A stretch of 64,000 nt of DNA from Hydractinia symbiolongicarpus. Lineage: Eukaryota; Cnidaria; Hydrozoa; Anthoathecata; Hydractiniidae. The stretch covers positions 40,755,201 through 40,819,200 of the forward strand of contig NC_079875.1 of the NCBI RefSeq assembly GCF_029227915.1. The letters run 5' to 3'. The translations under genes were made by a program, and so were the position numbers. Shown one piece after another: positions 10,803-24,192 of this stretch. The notes below the pieces were generated by a model that saw only the letters and a list, made by a program, of their open reading frames with translations, was not told where the DNA came from and searched no databases. Numbering within the stretch: position 1 is the first letter of the stretch; the number at the start of each line of letters is the position of its first letter.

Positions 10803-12022
10803 ATGAGACTTGTAGTTTTTAAAAATGTTTTTATTTTTGATGAGACGCTGTATAAAAGAAGTTTAATCGCCGGCAAACGAAAACCCGCCATTTGCCGTAA
10901 ACCCCGGACTCGGCGCGTATAGTCAAAAGTATACAAAGAAAGTACCCAGGGAGTAAACTCATTTCCCGATCGATTTTTTAAATTATTTTTTCACCACTAA
11001 AACGCATGAGACTTGTAGTTTTCAAAAATGTTTTCATTTTTGATGAGACGCTGAATAAATGAAGTTTAATTGCCGGCAAACGAAAACCCGCCATTTGCCG
11101 TAAACCCCGGACTCGGCGCGTATAGTCAAAAGTATACAAAGAAAGTACCCAGGGAGTAAACTCATTTCTCGAACGATTTTTTAAATTATTTTTTCACCAC
11201 TAAAACGCATGAGACTTGTAGTTTTCAAAAATGTTTTCATTTTTGATGAGACGCTGAATAAAAGAAGTTTAATCGCCGGCAAACGAAAACCTGCGATTTC
11301 CCGTTAATCCCGGACTCGGCCCGTATAGTCAAAAGTATACAAAGAAAGTACCCAGGGTGTAAACTCATTTCCCGAACGATTTTTTAAATTATTATTTCAC
11401 CACTAAAGCCCATGAGACTTGTAGTTTTTAAAAATGTTTTTATTTTTGATGAGACGCTGTATAAAAGAAGTTTAATCGCCGGCAAACGAAAAACCGCGAC
11501 TTCCCGTAAATCCCGGACTTGGCCCGTATAGTCAAAAAGTATACAAAGAAAGTACCCTGTGAGTAAACTCATTTCCAAAACGATTTTTTAAATCATCTTT
11601 TCACCACTAAAACGCATGAGACTTGTAGTTTTCAAAAATGTTTTCATTTTTGATGAGACGCTGAATAAAAGGAGTTTAATCGCCGGCAAACAAAAACCTG
11701 CGGTTTCCCGTAAATCCCGGACTAGGCCCGTATAGTCAAAAGTATACAAAGAAAGTACCCAGGGAGTAAACTCATTTCCCGAACGATTTTTTAAATTATT
11801 TTTTCACCACTAAAACGCATCAGACTTGTAGTTTTTAAAAATGTTTTCATTTTTAATGAGACGCTTAATGAAAGTGGTTTAATCGCCGGCAAACGAAAAC
11901 CCGCGATTTCCCGTTAATCCCGGGCTTGGCCCGTATAGTCGAATGTATACAAAGAAAGTACCCTGTGAGTAAACTCATTTCCAAAACGATTTTTTAAATT
12001 ATTTTTTCACCACTAAAACGCA
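10803..12022. repeat. 9-monomer HOR, copy 2 (first six monomers)
   Basis: This repeats the first six monomer classes of 8,976-10,802 at offset about 1,827, including an X monomer at 11,819. It then switches to V, D2 and R-type monomers. X recurs 4 monomers later at 12,631, so the HOR phase is lost here. Confidence 0.8.
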
Positions 12023-12427
12023 TGAGACTTGGAGTTTTCAAAAATGTTTTCATTTTTGATGAGACGCTGAATAAATGAAGTTTAATTGCCGGCAAACGAA
12101 AACCCGCCATTTGCCGTAAACCCCGGACTCGGCCCGTATAGTCAAAAGTATACAAAGAAAGTACCCAGGGAGTAAACTCATTTCCCGAACGATTTTTTAA
12201 ATTATTTTTTCACCACTAAAACGCATGAGACTTGTAGTTTTCAAAAATGTTTTCATTTTTGATGAGACGCTGAATAAAAGAAGTTTAATCGCCGGCAAAC
12301 GAAAACCTGCGATTTCCCGTTAATCCCGGACTCGGCCCGTATAGTCAAAAGTATGCAAAGAAAGTACGCAGGGTGTAAACTCATTTCCCGAACGTTTTTT
12401 TAATTTATTATTTCACCACTAAAGCCG

Positions 12428-12630
12428 ATGAGACTTGTAGTTTTTAAAAATGTTTTCATTTTTGATGAGACGCTTAATGAAAGTGGTTTAATCGCCGGCA
12501 AACGAAAACCCGCGATTTCCCGTTAATCCCGGACTCGGCCCGTATAGTCAAAAGTATGCAAAGAAAGTACCCAGGGTGTAAACTCATTTCCCGAACGATT
12601 TTTTAAATTATTTTTTCACCACTAAAACGC
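12428..12630. repeat. Mosaic monomer (R2 head, X middle, D2 feature, R2 tail)
   Basis: The head gccgatgag is R2-specific. The middle cgcttaatgaaagtgg is X-specific, but it is followed by ggactcggcccg and gtatgc (D2 feature) and then gtacccagggtg (R2 feature). Switching more than once within 203 bp at normal length points to conversion or repeated in-register exchange. Confidence 0.75.
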
Positions 12631-13037
12631 ATCAGACTTGTAGTTTTTAAAAATGTTTTCATTTTTGATGAGACGCTTAATGAAAGTGGTTTAATCGCCG
12701 GCAAACGAAAACCCGCGATTTCCCGTTAATCCCGGGCTTGGCCCGTATAGTCGAATGTATACAAAGAAAGTACCCTGTGAGTAAACTCATTTCCAAAACG
12801 ATTTTTTAAATTATTTTTTTACCACTAAAACGCATGAGACTTGTAGTTTTCAAAAATGTTTTCATTTTTGATGAGACGCTGAATAAATGAAGTTTAATTG
12901 CCGGCAAACGAAAACCCGCCATTTGCCGTAAACCCCGGACTCGGCCCGTATAGTCAAAAGTATACAAAGAAAGTACCCAGGGAGTAAACTCATTTCCCAA
13001 ACGATTTTTTAAATTATTTTTTCACCACTAAAACGCA

Positions 13038-13847
13038 TGAGACTTGTAGTTTTCAAAAATGTTTTCATTTTTGATGAGACGCTGAATAAAAGAAGTTTAA
13101 TCGCCGGCAAACGAAAACCTGCGATTTTCCGTTAATCCCGGACTCGGCCCGTATAGTCAAAAGTATGCAAAGAAAGTACGCAGGGTGTAAACTCATTTCC
13201 CGAACGTTTTTTTAAATTATTATTTCACCACTAAAGCCGATGAGACTTGTAGTTTTTAAAAATGTTTTCATTTTTGATGAGACGCTGAATAAAAGAAGTT
13301 TAATCGCCGCCAAACGAAAACCTGCGATTTCCCGTTAATCCCGGACTCGGCCCGTATAGTCAAAAGTATACAAAGAAAGTACCCAGGGTGTAAACTCATT
13401 TCCCGAACGATTTTTTAAATTATTATTTCACCACTAAAGCCCATGAGACTTGTAGTTTTTAAAAATGTTTTTATTTTTGATGAGACGCTGTATAAAAGAA
13501 GTTTAATCGCCGGCAAACAAAAACCGCGACTTCCCGTAAATCCCGGACTCGGCCCGTATAGTCAAAAGTATACAAAGAAAGTATCCAGGGAGTAAACTCA
13601 TTTCCAAAACGATTTTTTAAATTATCTTTTCACCTCTAAAACGCATGAGACTTGCAGTTTTCAAAAATGTTTTCATTTTTGATGAGACGCTTAATGAAAG
13701 AGGTTTGATCGCCGGCAAACGAAATCCCGCGATTTCCCGTAAATTTCGGACTCGGCCTGTAAAGTCAAAAGTATACAAAGAAAGTACCCAGGGTGTAAAC
13801 TCATTTCCCGAACGATTTTTTAAATTATTATTTCACCACTAAAACGC
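13038..13847. repeat. 4-monomer HOR D2-R2-C2-P (811 bp), copy 1
   Basis: The order is D2 (gattttccg, gtatgc), R2 (gccgatgag, cgccgcc), C2 (ctgtataaaag, cacctc tail), P (cttgcag, tttcgg). The P monomer starts at 13,645. The same four follow immediately. Confidence 0.88.
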
Positions 13848-14658
13848 ATGAGACTTGTAGTTTTCAAAAATGTTTTCATTTTTGATGAGACGCTGAATAA
13901 AAGAAGTTTAATCGCCGGCAAACGAAAACCTGCGATTTTCCGTTAATCCCGGACTCGGCCCGTATAGTCAAAAGTATGCAAAGAAAGTACGCAGGGTGTA
14001 AACTCATTTCCCGAACGTTTTTTTAAATTATTATTTCACCACTAAAGCCGATGAGACTTGTAGTTTTTAAAAATGTTTTCATTTTTGATGAGACGCTGAA
14101 TAAAAGAAGTTTAATCGCCGCCAAACGAAAACCTGCGATTTCCCGTTAATCCCGGACTCGGCCCGTATAGTCAAAAGTATACAAAGAAAGTACCCAGGGT
14201 GTAAACTCATTTCCCGAACGATTTTTTAAATTATTATTTCACCACTAAAGCCCATGAGACTTGTAGTTTTTAAAAATGTTTTTATTTTTGATGAGACGCT
14301 GTATAAAAGAAGTTTAATCGCCGGCAAACAAAAACCGCGACTTCCCGTAAATCCCGGACTCGGCCCGTATAGTCAAAAGTATACAAAGAAAGTATCCAGG
14401 GAGTAAACTCATTTCCAAAACGATTTTTTAAATTATCTTTTCACCTCTAAAACGCATGAGACTTGCAGTTTTCAAAAATGTTTTCATTTTTGATGAGACG
14501 CTTAATGAAAGAGGTTTGATCGCCGGCAAACTAAATCCCGCGATTTCCCGTAAATTTCGGACTCGGCCTGTAAAGTCAAAAGTATACAAAGAAAGTACCC
14601 AGGGTGTAAACTCATTTCCCGAACGATTTTTTAAATTATTATTTCACCACTAAAGCCC
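13848..14658. repeat. 4-monomer HOR D2-R2-C2-P, copy 2
   Basis: This repeats the preceding 4-mer almost exactly; P starts at 14,456 and carries a private ggcaaactaaatcc. The next stretch, 14,659-15,673, is a 5-mer variant D2-R2-D2-R2-P, in which one C2 is missing and a D2-R2 pair is added. Confidence 0.88.
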
Positions 14659-15470
14659 ATGAGACTTGTAGTTTTCAAAAATGTTTTCATTTTTGATGAG
14701 ACGCTGAATAAAAGAAGTTTAATCGCCGGCAAACGAAAACCTGCGATTTTCCGTTAATCCCGGACTCGGCCCGTATAGTCAAAAGTATGCAAAGAAAGTA
14801 CGCAGGGTGTAAACTCATTTCCCGAACGTTTTTTTAAATTATTATTTCACCACTAAAGCCGATGAGACTTGTAGTTTTTAAAAATGTTTTCATTTTTGAT
14901 GAGACGCTGAATAAAAGAAGTTTAATCGCCGCCAAACGAAAACCTGCGATTTCCCGTTAATCCCGGACTCGGCCCGTATAGTCAAAAGTATACAAAGAAA
15001 GTACCCAGGGTGTAAACTCATTTCCCGAACGATTTTTTAAATTATTTTTTCACCACTAAAACGCATGAGACTTGTAGTTTTCAAAAATGTTTTCATTTTT
15101 GATGAGACGCTGAATAAAAGAAGTTTAATCGCCGGCAAACGAAAACCTGCGATTTTCCGTTAATCCCGGACTCGGCCCGTATAGTCAAAAGTATGCAAAG
15201 AAAGTACGCAGGGTGTAAACTCATTTCCCGAACGTTTTTTTAAATTATTATTTCACCACTAAAGCCGATGAGACTTGTAGTTTTTAAAAATGTTTTCATT
15301 TTTGATGAGACGCTGAATAAAAGAAGTTTAATCGCCGCCAAACGAAAACCTGCGATTTCCCGTTAATCCCGGACTCGGCCCGTATAGTCAAAAGTATACA
15401 AAGAAAGTATCCAGGGAGTAAACTCATTTCCAAAACGATTTTTTAAATTATCTTTTCACCTCTAAAACGC

Positions 15471-16889
15471 ATGAGACTTGCAGTTTTCAAAAATGTTTTC
15501 ATTTTTGATGAGACGCTTAATGAAAGAGGTTTGATCGCCGGCAAACGAAATCCCGCGATTCCCCGTAAATTTCGGACTCGGCCTGTAAAGTCAAAAGTAT
15601 ACAAAGAAAGTACCCAGGGTGTAAACTCATTTCCCGAACGATTTTTTAAATTATTATTTCACCACTAAAGCCCATGAGACTTGTAGTTTTTAAAAATGTT
15701 TTCATTTTTGATGAGACGCTGAATAAAAGAAGTTTAATGCCGGCAAACGAAAACCCGCGACTTCCCGTAAACCCCGGACTCGGCCCGTATAGTCAAAAGT
15801 ATACAAAGAAAGTACCCAGGGAGTAAACTCATTTCCCAAACGATTTTTTAAATTATTTTTTCACCACTAAAACGCATCAGACTTGTAGTTTTTAAAAATG
15901 TTTTCATTTTTGATGAGACGCTTAATGAAAGTGGTTTAATCGCCGGCAAACGAAAACCCGCGATTTCCCGTTAATCCCGGGCTTGGCCCGTATAGTCGAA
16001 TGTATACAAAGAAAGTACCCTGTGAGTAAACTCATTTCCAAAACGATTTTTTAAATTATTTTTTCACCACTAAAACGCATGAGACTTGTAGTTTTCAAAA
16101 ATGTTTTCATTTTTGATGAGACGCTGAATAAATGAAGTTTAATTGCCGGCAAACGAAAACCCGCCATTTGCCGTAAACCCCGGACTCGGCCCGTATAGTC
16201 AAAAGTATACAAAGAAAGTACCCAGGGAGTAAACTCATTTCCCAAACGATTTTTTAAATTATTTTTTCACCACTAAAACGCATGAGACTTGTAGTTTTCA
16301 AAAATGTTTTCATTTTTGATGAGACGCTGAATAAAAGAAGTTTAATCGCCGGCAAACGAAAACCTGCGATTTTCCGTTAATCCCGGACTCGGCCCGTATA
16401 GTCAAAAGTATGCAAAGAAAGTACGCAGGGTGTAAACTCATTTCCCGAACGTTTTTTTAAATTATTATTTCACCACTAAAGCCGATGAGACTTGTAGTTT
16501 TTAAAAATGTTTTCATTTTTGATGAGACGCTGAATAAAAGAAGTTTAATCGCCGCCAAACGAAAACCTGCGATTTCCCGTTAATCCCGGACTCGGCCCGT
16601 ATAGTCAAAAGTATACAAAGAAAGTACCCAGGGTGTAAACTCATTTCCCGAACGATTTTTTAAATTATTATTTCACCACTAAAGCCCATGAGACTTGTAG
16701 TTTTTAAAAATGTTTTTATTTTTGATGAGACGCTGTATAAAAGAAGTTTAATCGCCGGCAAACAAAAACCGCGACTTCCCGTAAATCCCGGACTCGGCCC
16801 GTATAGTCAAAAGTATACAAAGAAAGTATCCAGGGAGTAAACTCATTTCCAAAACGATTTTTTAAATTATCTTTTCACCTCTAAAACGC
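15471..16889. repeat. 7-monomer P-anchored unit P-E2-X-V-D2-R2-C2
   Basis: This is 1,419 bp from P to the next P. Classes were read from cttgcag (P), aatgccgg (E2), atcagac with gtcgaatg (X), aataaatg (V), gattttccg with gtatgc (D2), cgccgcc (R2) and ctgtataaaag (C2). Confidence 0.82.
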
Positions 16890-17901
16890 ATGAGACTTGC
16901 AGTTTTCAAAAATGTTTTCATTTTTGATGAGACGCTTAATGAAAGAGGTTTGATCGCGGCAAACGAAATCCCGCGATTTCCCGTAAATTTCGGACTCGGC
17001 CTGTAAAGTCAAAAGTATACAAAGAAAGTACCCAGGGTGTAAACTCATTTCCCGAACGATTTTTTAAATTATTATTTCACCACTAAAGCCCATGAGACTT
17101 GTAGTTTTTAAAAATGTTTTCATTTTTGATGAGACGCTGAATAAAAGAAGTTTAATGCCGGCAAACGAAAACCCGCGACTTCCAGTAAACCCCGGACTCG
17201 GCCCGTATAGTCAAAAGTATACAAAGAAAGTACCCAGGGAGTAAACTCATTTCCCAAACGATTTTTTAAATTATTTTTTCACCACTAAAACGCATGAGAC
17301 TTGTAGTTTTCAAAAATGTTTTCATTTTTGATGAGACGCTGAATAAAAGAAGTTTAATCGCCGGCAAACGAAAACCTGCGATTTTCCGTTAATCCCGGAC
17401 TCGGCCCGTATAGTCAAAAGTATGCAAAGAAAGTACGCAGGGTGTAAACTCATTTCCCGAACGTTTTTTTAAATTATTATTTCACCACTAAAGCCGATGA
17501 GACTTGTAGTTTTTAAAAATGTTTTCATTTTTGATGAGACGCTGAATAAAAGAAGTTTAATCGCCGCCAAACGAAAACCTGCGATTTCCCGTTAATCCCG
17601 GACTCGGCCCGTATAGTCAAAAGTATACAAAGAAAGTACCCAGGGTGTAAACTCATTTCCCGAACGATTTTTTAAATTATTATTTCACCACTAAAGCCCA
17701 TGAGACTTGTAGTTTTTAAAAATGTTTTTATTTTTGATGAGACGCTGTATAAAAGAAGTTTAATCGCCGGCAAACAAAAACCGCGACTTCCCGTAAATCC
17801 CGGACTCGGCCCGTATAGTCAAAAGTATACAAAGAAAGTATCCAGGGAGTAAACTCATTTCCAAAACGATTTTTTAAATTATCTTTTCACCTCTAAAACG
17901 C
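16890..17901. repeat. 5-monomer P-anchored unit P-E2-D2-R2-C2
   Basis: The same order as the preceding 7-mer but without the X-V pair, and 1,012 bp long. P here has a 1-base deletion (gatcgcggc), and E2 reads cttccagtaaac. The pair shows exact gain or loss of whole monomers. Confidence 0.82.
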
Positions 17902-18103
17902 ATGAGACTTGCAGTTTTCAAAAATGTTTTCATTTTTGATGAGACGCTTAATGAAAGAGGTTTAATGCCGGCAAACGAAAACCCGCGACTTCCCGTAAAT
18001 CCCGGACTCGGCCCGTACAGTCAAAAGTATACAAAGAAAGTATCCAGGGAGTAAACTCATTTCCCGAACGATTTTTTAAATTATTATTTCACCACTAAAG
18101 CCC
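17902..18103. repeat. Chimeric monomer, P head and E2/Q body
   Basis: The head cttgcag and ttaatgaaagagg are P-specific. The body continues aatgccgg, cgcgacttcc and gtacag, as in E2 and Q. Length stays near normal (202 bp), so the switch was in register. Confidence 0.78.
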
Positions 18104-21100
18104 ATGAGACTTGTAGTTTTTAAAAATGTTTTCATTTTTGATGAGACGCTGAATAAAAGAAGTTTAATGCCGGCAAACGAAAACCCGCGACTTCCCGTAA
18201 ATCCCGGACTCGGCCCGTACAGTCAAAAGTATACAAAGAAAGTATCCAGGGAGTAAACTCATTTCCAAAACGATTTTTTAAATTATTTTTTCACCACTAA
18301 AACGCATGAGACTTGTAGTTTTCAAAAATGTTTTCATTTTTGATGAGACGCTGAATAAAAGAAGTTTAATCGCCGGCAAACGAAAACCTGCGATTTCCCG
18401 TTAATCCCGGACTCGGCCCGTATAGTCAAAAGTATGCAAAGAAAGTACGCAGGGTGTAAACTCATTTCCCGAACGTTTTTTTAAATTATTATTTCACCAC
18501 TAAAGCCGATGAGACTTGTAGTTTTTAAAAAAGTTTTCATTTTTGATGAGACGCTGAATAAAAGAAGTTTAATCGCCGCCAAACGAAAACCTGCGATTTC
18601 CCGTTAATCCCGGACTCGGCCCGTATAGTCAAAAGTATACAAAGAAAGTACCCAGGGTGTAAACTCATTTCCCGAACGATTTTTTAAATTATTATTTTAC
18701 CACTAAAACGCATGAGACTTGTAGTTTTCAAAAATGTTTTCATTTTTGATGAGACGCTGAATAAAAGAAGTTTAATCGCCGGCAAACGAAAACCTGCGGT
18801 TTCCCGTAAATCCCGGACTCGGCCCGTATAGTCAAAAGTATACAAAGAAAGTACCCAGGGAGTAAACTCATTTCCCGAACGTTTTTTTAAATTATTATTT
18901 CACCACTAAAGCCGATGAGACTTGTAGTTTTTAAAAATGTTTTCATTTTTGATGAGACGCTGAATAAAAGAAGTTTAATCGCCGCCAAACGAAAACCTGC
19001 GATTTCCCGTTAATCCCGGACTCGGCCCGTATAGTCAAAAGTATACAAAGAAAGTATCCAGGGAGTAAACTCATTTCCCGAACGATTTTTTAAATTATTA
19101 TTTCACCACTAAAGCCCATGAGACTTGTAGTTTTTAAAAATGTTTTTATTTTGATGAGACGCTGTATAAAAGAAGTTTAATCGCCGGCAAACGAAAACCC
19201 GCCATTTGCCGTAAACCCCGGACTCGGCGCGTATAGTCAAAAGTATACAAAGAAAGTACCCAGGGAGTAAACTCATTTCCCGAACGATTTTTTAAATTAT
19301 TTTTTCACCACTAAAACGCATGAGACTTGTAGTTTTCAAAAATGTTTTCATTTTTGATGAGACGCTGAATAAATGAAGTTTAATTGCCGGCAAACGAAAA
19401 CCCGCCATTTGCCGTAAACCCCGGACTCGGCGCGTATAGTCAAAAGTATACAAAGAAAGTACCCAGGGAGTAAACTCATTTCTCGAACGATTTTTTAAAT
19501 TATTTTTTCACCACTAAAACGCATGAGACTTGTAGTTTTCAAAAATGTTTTCATTTTTGATGAGACGCTGAATAAAAGAAGTTTAATCGCCGGCAAACGA
19601 AAACCTGCGATTTCCCGTTAATCCCGGACTCGGCCCGTATAGTCAAAAGTATACAAAGAAAGTACCCAGGGTGTAAACTCATTTCCCGAACGATTTTTTA
19701 AATTATTATTTCACCACTAAAGCCCATGAGACTTGTAGTTTTTAAAAATGTTTTTATTTTTGATGAGACGCTGTATAAAAGAAGTTTAATCGCCGGCAAA
19801 CGAAAAACCGCGACTTCCCGTAAATCCCGGACTCGGCCCGTATAGTCAAAAAGTATACAAAGAAAGTACCCTGTGAGTAAACTCATTTCCAAAACGATTT
19901 CTTAAATCATCTTTTCACCACTAAAACGCATGAGACTTGTAGTTTTCAAAAATGTTTTCATTTTTGATGAGACACTGAGTAAAAGAAATTTAATCGCCGG
20001 CAAACGAAAACCTGCGGTTTCCCGTAAATCCTGGACTCGGCCTGTATAGTCAAAAGTATACAAAGAAAGTACCCAGGGAGTAAACTCATTTCCCGAACGA
20101 TTTTTTTAATTATTTTTTCACCACTAAAACGCATCAGACTTGTAGTTTTTAAAAATGTTTTCATTTTTGATGAGACGCTTAATAAAAGTGGTTTAATCGC
20201 CGGCAAACGAAAACCCGCGATTTCCCGTTAATCCCGGGCTTGGCCCGTATAGTCGAATGTATACAAAGAAAGTACCCTGTGAGTAAACTCATTTCCAAAA
20301 CGATTTTTTAAATTATTTTTTCACCACTAAAACGCATGAGACTTGTAGTTTTCAAAAATGTTTTCATTTTTGATGAGACGCTGAATAAATGAAGTTTAAT
20401 TGCCGGCAAACGAAAACCCGCCATTTGCCGTAAACCCCGGACTCGGCCCGTATAGTCAAAAGTATACAAAGAAAGTACCCAGGGAGTAAACTCATTTCCC
20501 GAACGATTTTTTAATATATTTTTTCACCACTAAAACGCATGAGACTTGTAGTTTTCAAAAATGTTTTCATTTTTGATGAGACGCTGAATAAATGAAGTTT
20601 AATCGCAGGCAAACGAAAACCTGCGATTTCCCGTTAATCCCAGACTCGGCCCGTATAGTCAAAAGTATGCAAAGAAAGTACGCAGGGTGTAAACTCATTT
20701 CCCGAACGTTTTTTTAAATTATTATTTCACCACTAAAGCCGATGAGACTTGTAGTTTTTAAAAATGTTTTCATTTTTGATGAGATGCTGAATAAAAGAAG
20801 TTTAATCGCCGCCAAACGAAAACCTGCGATTTCCCGTTAATCCCGGACTCGGCCCGTATAGTCAAAAGTATACAAAGAAAGTACCCAGGGTGTAAACTCA
20901 TTTCCCGAACGATTTTTTAAATTATTATTTCACCACTAAAGCCCATGAGACTTGTAGTTTTTAAAAATGTTTTTATTTTTGATGAGACGCTGTATAAAAG
21001 AAGTTTAATCGCCGGCAAACAAAAAACCGCGACTTCCCGTAAATCCAGGACTCGGCCCGTATAGTCAAAAGTATACAAAGAAAGTATCCAGGGAGTAAAC

Positions 21101-24100
21101 TCATTTCCAAAACGATTTTTTAAATTATCTTTTCACCTCTAAAACGCATGAGACTTGCAGTTTTCAAAAATGTTTTCATTTTTGATGAGACGCTTAATGA
21201 AAGAGGTTTGATCGCCGGCAAACGAAATCCCGCGATTTCCCGTAAATTTCGGACTCGGCCTGTAAAGTCAAAAGTATACAAAGAAAGTACCCAGGGTGTA
21301 AACTCATTTCCCGAACGATTTTTTAAATTATTATTTCACCACTAAAGCCCATGAGACTTGTAGTTTTTAAAAATGTTTTCATTTTTGATGAGACGCTGAA
21401 TAAAAGAAGTTTAATCGCCGGCAAACGAAAACCCGCGACTTCCCGTAAATCCCGGACTCGGCCCGTACAGTCAAAAGTATACAAAGAAAGTATCCAGGGA
21501 GTAAACTCATTTCCAAAACGATTTTTTAAATTATTTTTTCACCACTAAAACGCATGAGACTTGTAGTTTTCAAAAATGTTTTCATTTTTGATGAGACGCT
21601 GATTAAAAGAAGTTTAATCGCCGGCAAACGAAAACCTGCGATTTCCCGTTAATCCCGGACTCGGCCCGTATAGTCAAAAGTATGCAAAGAAAGTACGCAG
21701 TGTGTAAACTCATTTCCCGAACGTTTTTTTAAATTATTATTTCACCACTAAAGCCGATGAGACTTGTAGTTTTTAAAAATGTTTTCATTTTTGATGAGAC
21801 GCTGAATAAAAGAAGTTTAATCGCCGCCAAACGAAAACCTGCGATTTCCCGTTAATCCCGGACTCGGCCCGTATAGTCAAAAGTATACAAAGAAAGTACC
21901 CAGGGTGTAAACTCATTTCCCGAACGATTTTTTAAATTATTATTTCACCACTAAAACGCATGAGACTTGTAGTTTTCAAAAATGTTTTCATTTTTGATGA
22001 GACGCTGAATAAAAGAAGTTTAATCGCCGGTAAACGAAAACCTGCGGTTTCCCGTAAATCCCGGACTCGGCCCGTATAGTCAAAAGTATACAAAGAAAGT
22101 ACCCAGGGAGTAAACTCATTTCCCGAACGATTTTTTAAATTATTTTTTCACCACTAAAACGCATGAGACTTGTAGTTTTTAAAAATGTTTTCATTTTTGA
22201 TGAGACGCTGAATAAAAGAAGTTTAATCGCCGCCAAACGAAAACCTGCGATTTCCCGTTAATCCCGGACTCGGCCCGTATAGTCAAAAGTATACAAAGAA
22301 AGTACCCAGGGTGTAAACTCATTTCCCGAACGATTTTTTAAATTATTATTTCACCACTAAAACGCATGAGACTTGTAGTTTTCAAAAATGTTTTCATTTT
22401 TGATGAGACGCTGAATAAAAGAAGTTTAATCGCCGGCAAACGAAAACCTGCGGTTTCCCGTAAATCCCGGACTCGGCCCGTATAGTCAAAAGTATACAAA
22501 GAAAGTACCCAGGGAGTAAACTCATTTCCCGAACGATTTTTTAAATTATTTTTTCACCACTAAAACGCATCAGACTTGTAGTTTTTAAAAATGTTTTCAT
22601 TTTTGATGAGACGCTTAATGAAAGTGGTTTAATCGCCGGCAAACAAAAACCTGCGATTTCCCGTTAATCCCGGGCTTGGCCCGTATAGTCGAATGTATAC
22701 AAAGAAAGTACCCTGTGAGTAAACTCATTTCCAAAACGATTTTTTAAATTATTTTTTCACCACTAAAACGCATGAGACTTGTAGTTTTTAAAAATGTTTT
22801 CATTTTTGATTAGACGCTGAATAAATAAAGTTTAATTGCCGGCAAACGAAAACCCGCCATTTGCCGTAAACCCCGGACTCGGCGCGTATAGTCAAAAGTA
22901 TACAAAGAAATTACCCAGGGAGTAAACTCATTTCCCGAACGATTTTTTAAATTATTTTTTCACCACTAAAACGCATGAGACTTGTAGTTTTCAAAAATGT
23001 TTTCATTTTTGATGAGACGCTGAATAAATGAAGTTTAATTGCCGGCAAACGAAAACCCGCCATTTGCCGTACACCCCGGACTCGGCGCGTATAGTCAAAA
23101 GAATACAAAGAAAGTACCCAGGGAGTAAACTCATTTCTCGAACGATTTTTTAAATTATTTTTTCACCACTAAAACGCATGAGACTTGTAGTTTTTAAAAA
23201 TGTTTTCATTTTTGATGAGACGCTGAATAAAAGAAGTTTAATCGCCGGCAAACGAAAACCTGCGATTTCCCGTTAATCCCGGACTCGGCCCGTATAGTCA
23301 AAAGTATACAAAGAAAGTACCCAGGGTGTAAACTCATTTCCCGAACGATTTTTTAAATTATTATTTCACCACTAAAGCCCATGAGACTTGTAGTTTTTAA
23401 AAATGTTTTTATTTTTGATGAGACGCTGTATAAAAGAAGTTTAATCGCCGGCAAACGAAAAACCGCGACTTCCCGTAAATCCCGGACTCGGCCCGTATAG
23501 TCAAAAAGTATACAAAGAAAGTACCCTGTGAGTAAACTCATTTCCAAAACGATTTTTTAAATCATCTTTTCACCACTAAAACGCATGAGACTTGTAGTTT
23601 TCAAAAATGTTTTCATTTTTGATGAGACGCTGAATAAATGAAGTTTAATTGCCGGCAAACGAAAACCCGCCATTTGCCGTAAACCCCGGACTCGGCCCGT
23701 ATAGTCAAAAGTATACAAAGAAAGTACCCAGGGAGTAAACTCATTTCCCGAACGATTTTTTAAATTATTTTTTCACCACTAAAACGCATGAGACTTGTAG
23801 TTTTCAAAAATGTTTTCATTTTTGATGAGACGCTGAATAAAAGAAGTTTAATCGCCGGCAAACGAAAACCTGCGATTTCCCGTTAATCCCGGACTCGGCC
23901 CGTATAGTCAAAAGTATGCAAAGAAAGTACGCAGGGTGTAAACTCATTTCCCGAACGTTTTTTTAAATTATTATTTCACCACTAAAGCCGATGAGACTTG
24001 TAGTTTTTAAAAATGTTTTCATTTTTGATGAGACGCTGAATAAAAGAAGTTTAATCGCCGCCAAACGAAAACCTGCGATTTCCCGTTAATCCCGGACTCG

Positions 24101-24192
24101 GCCCGTATAGTCAAAAGTATACAAAGAAAGTACCCAGGGTGTAAACTCATTTCCCGAACGATTTTTTAAATTATTATTTCACCACTAAAGCC
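18104..24192. repeat. Mixed block of about 30 monomers
   Basis: The reading order is approximately E2, D2, R2, S, R2, a C-headed A type, A, ctgcgatt type, C, S, X, V, V/D2 hybrid (aataaatg with tcgcaggc at about 20,590), R2, C2, P (21,148), Q, D2, R2, S, R, S, X, gattagac A type with gaaattaccc, gtacacc A type, ctgcgatt type, C, V, D2, R2. These are cassettes also found elsewhere, not a clean local HOR. R2 at about 18,530 has aaaaaagtttt. Only satellite is present. Confidence 0.72.
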
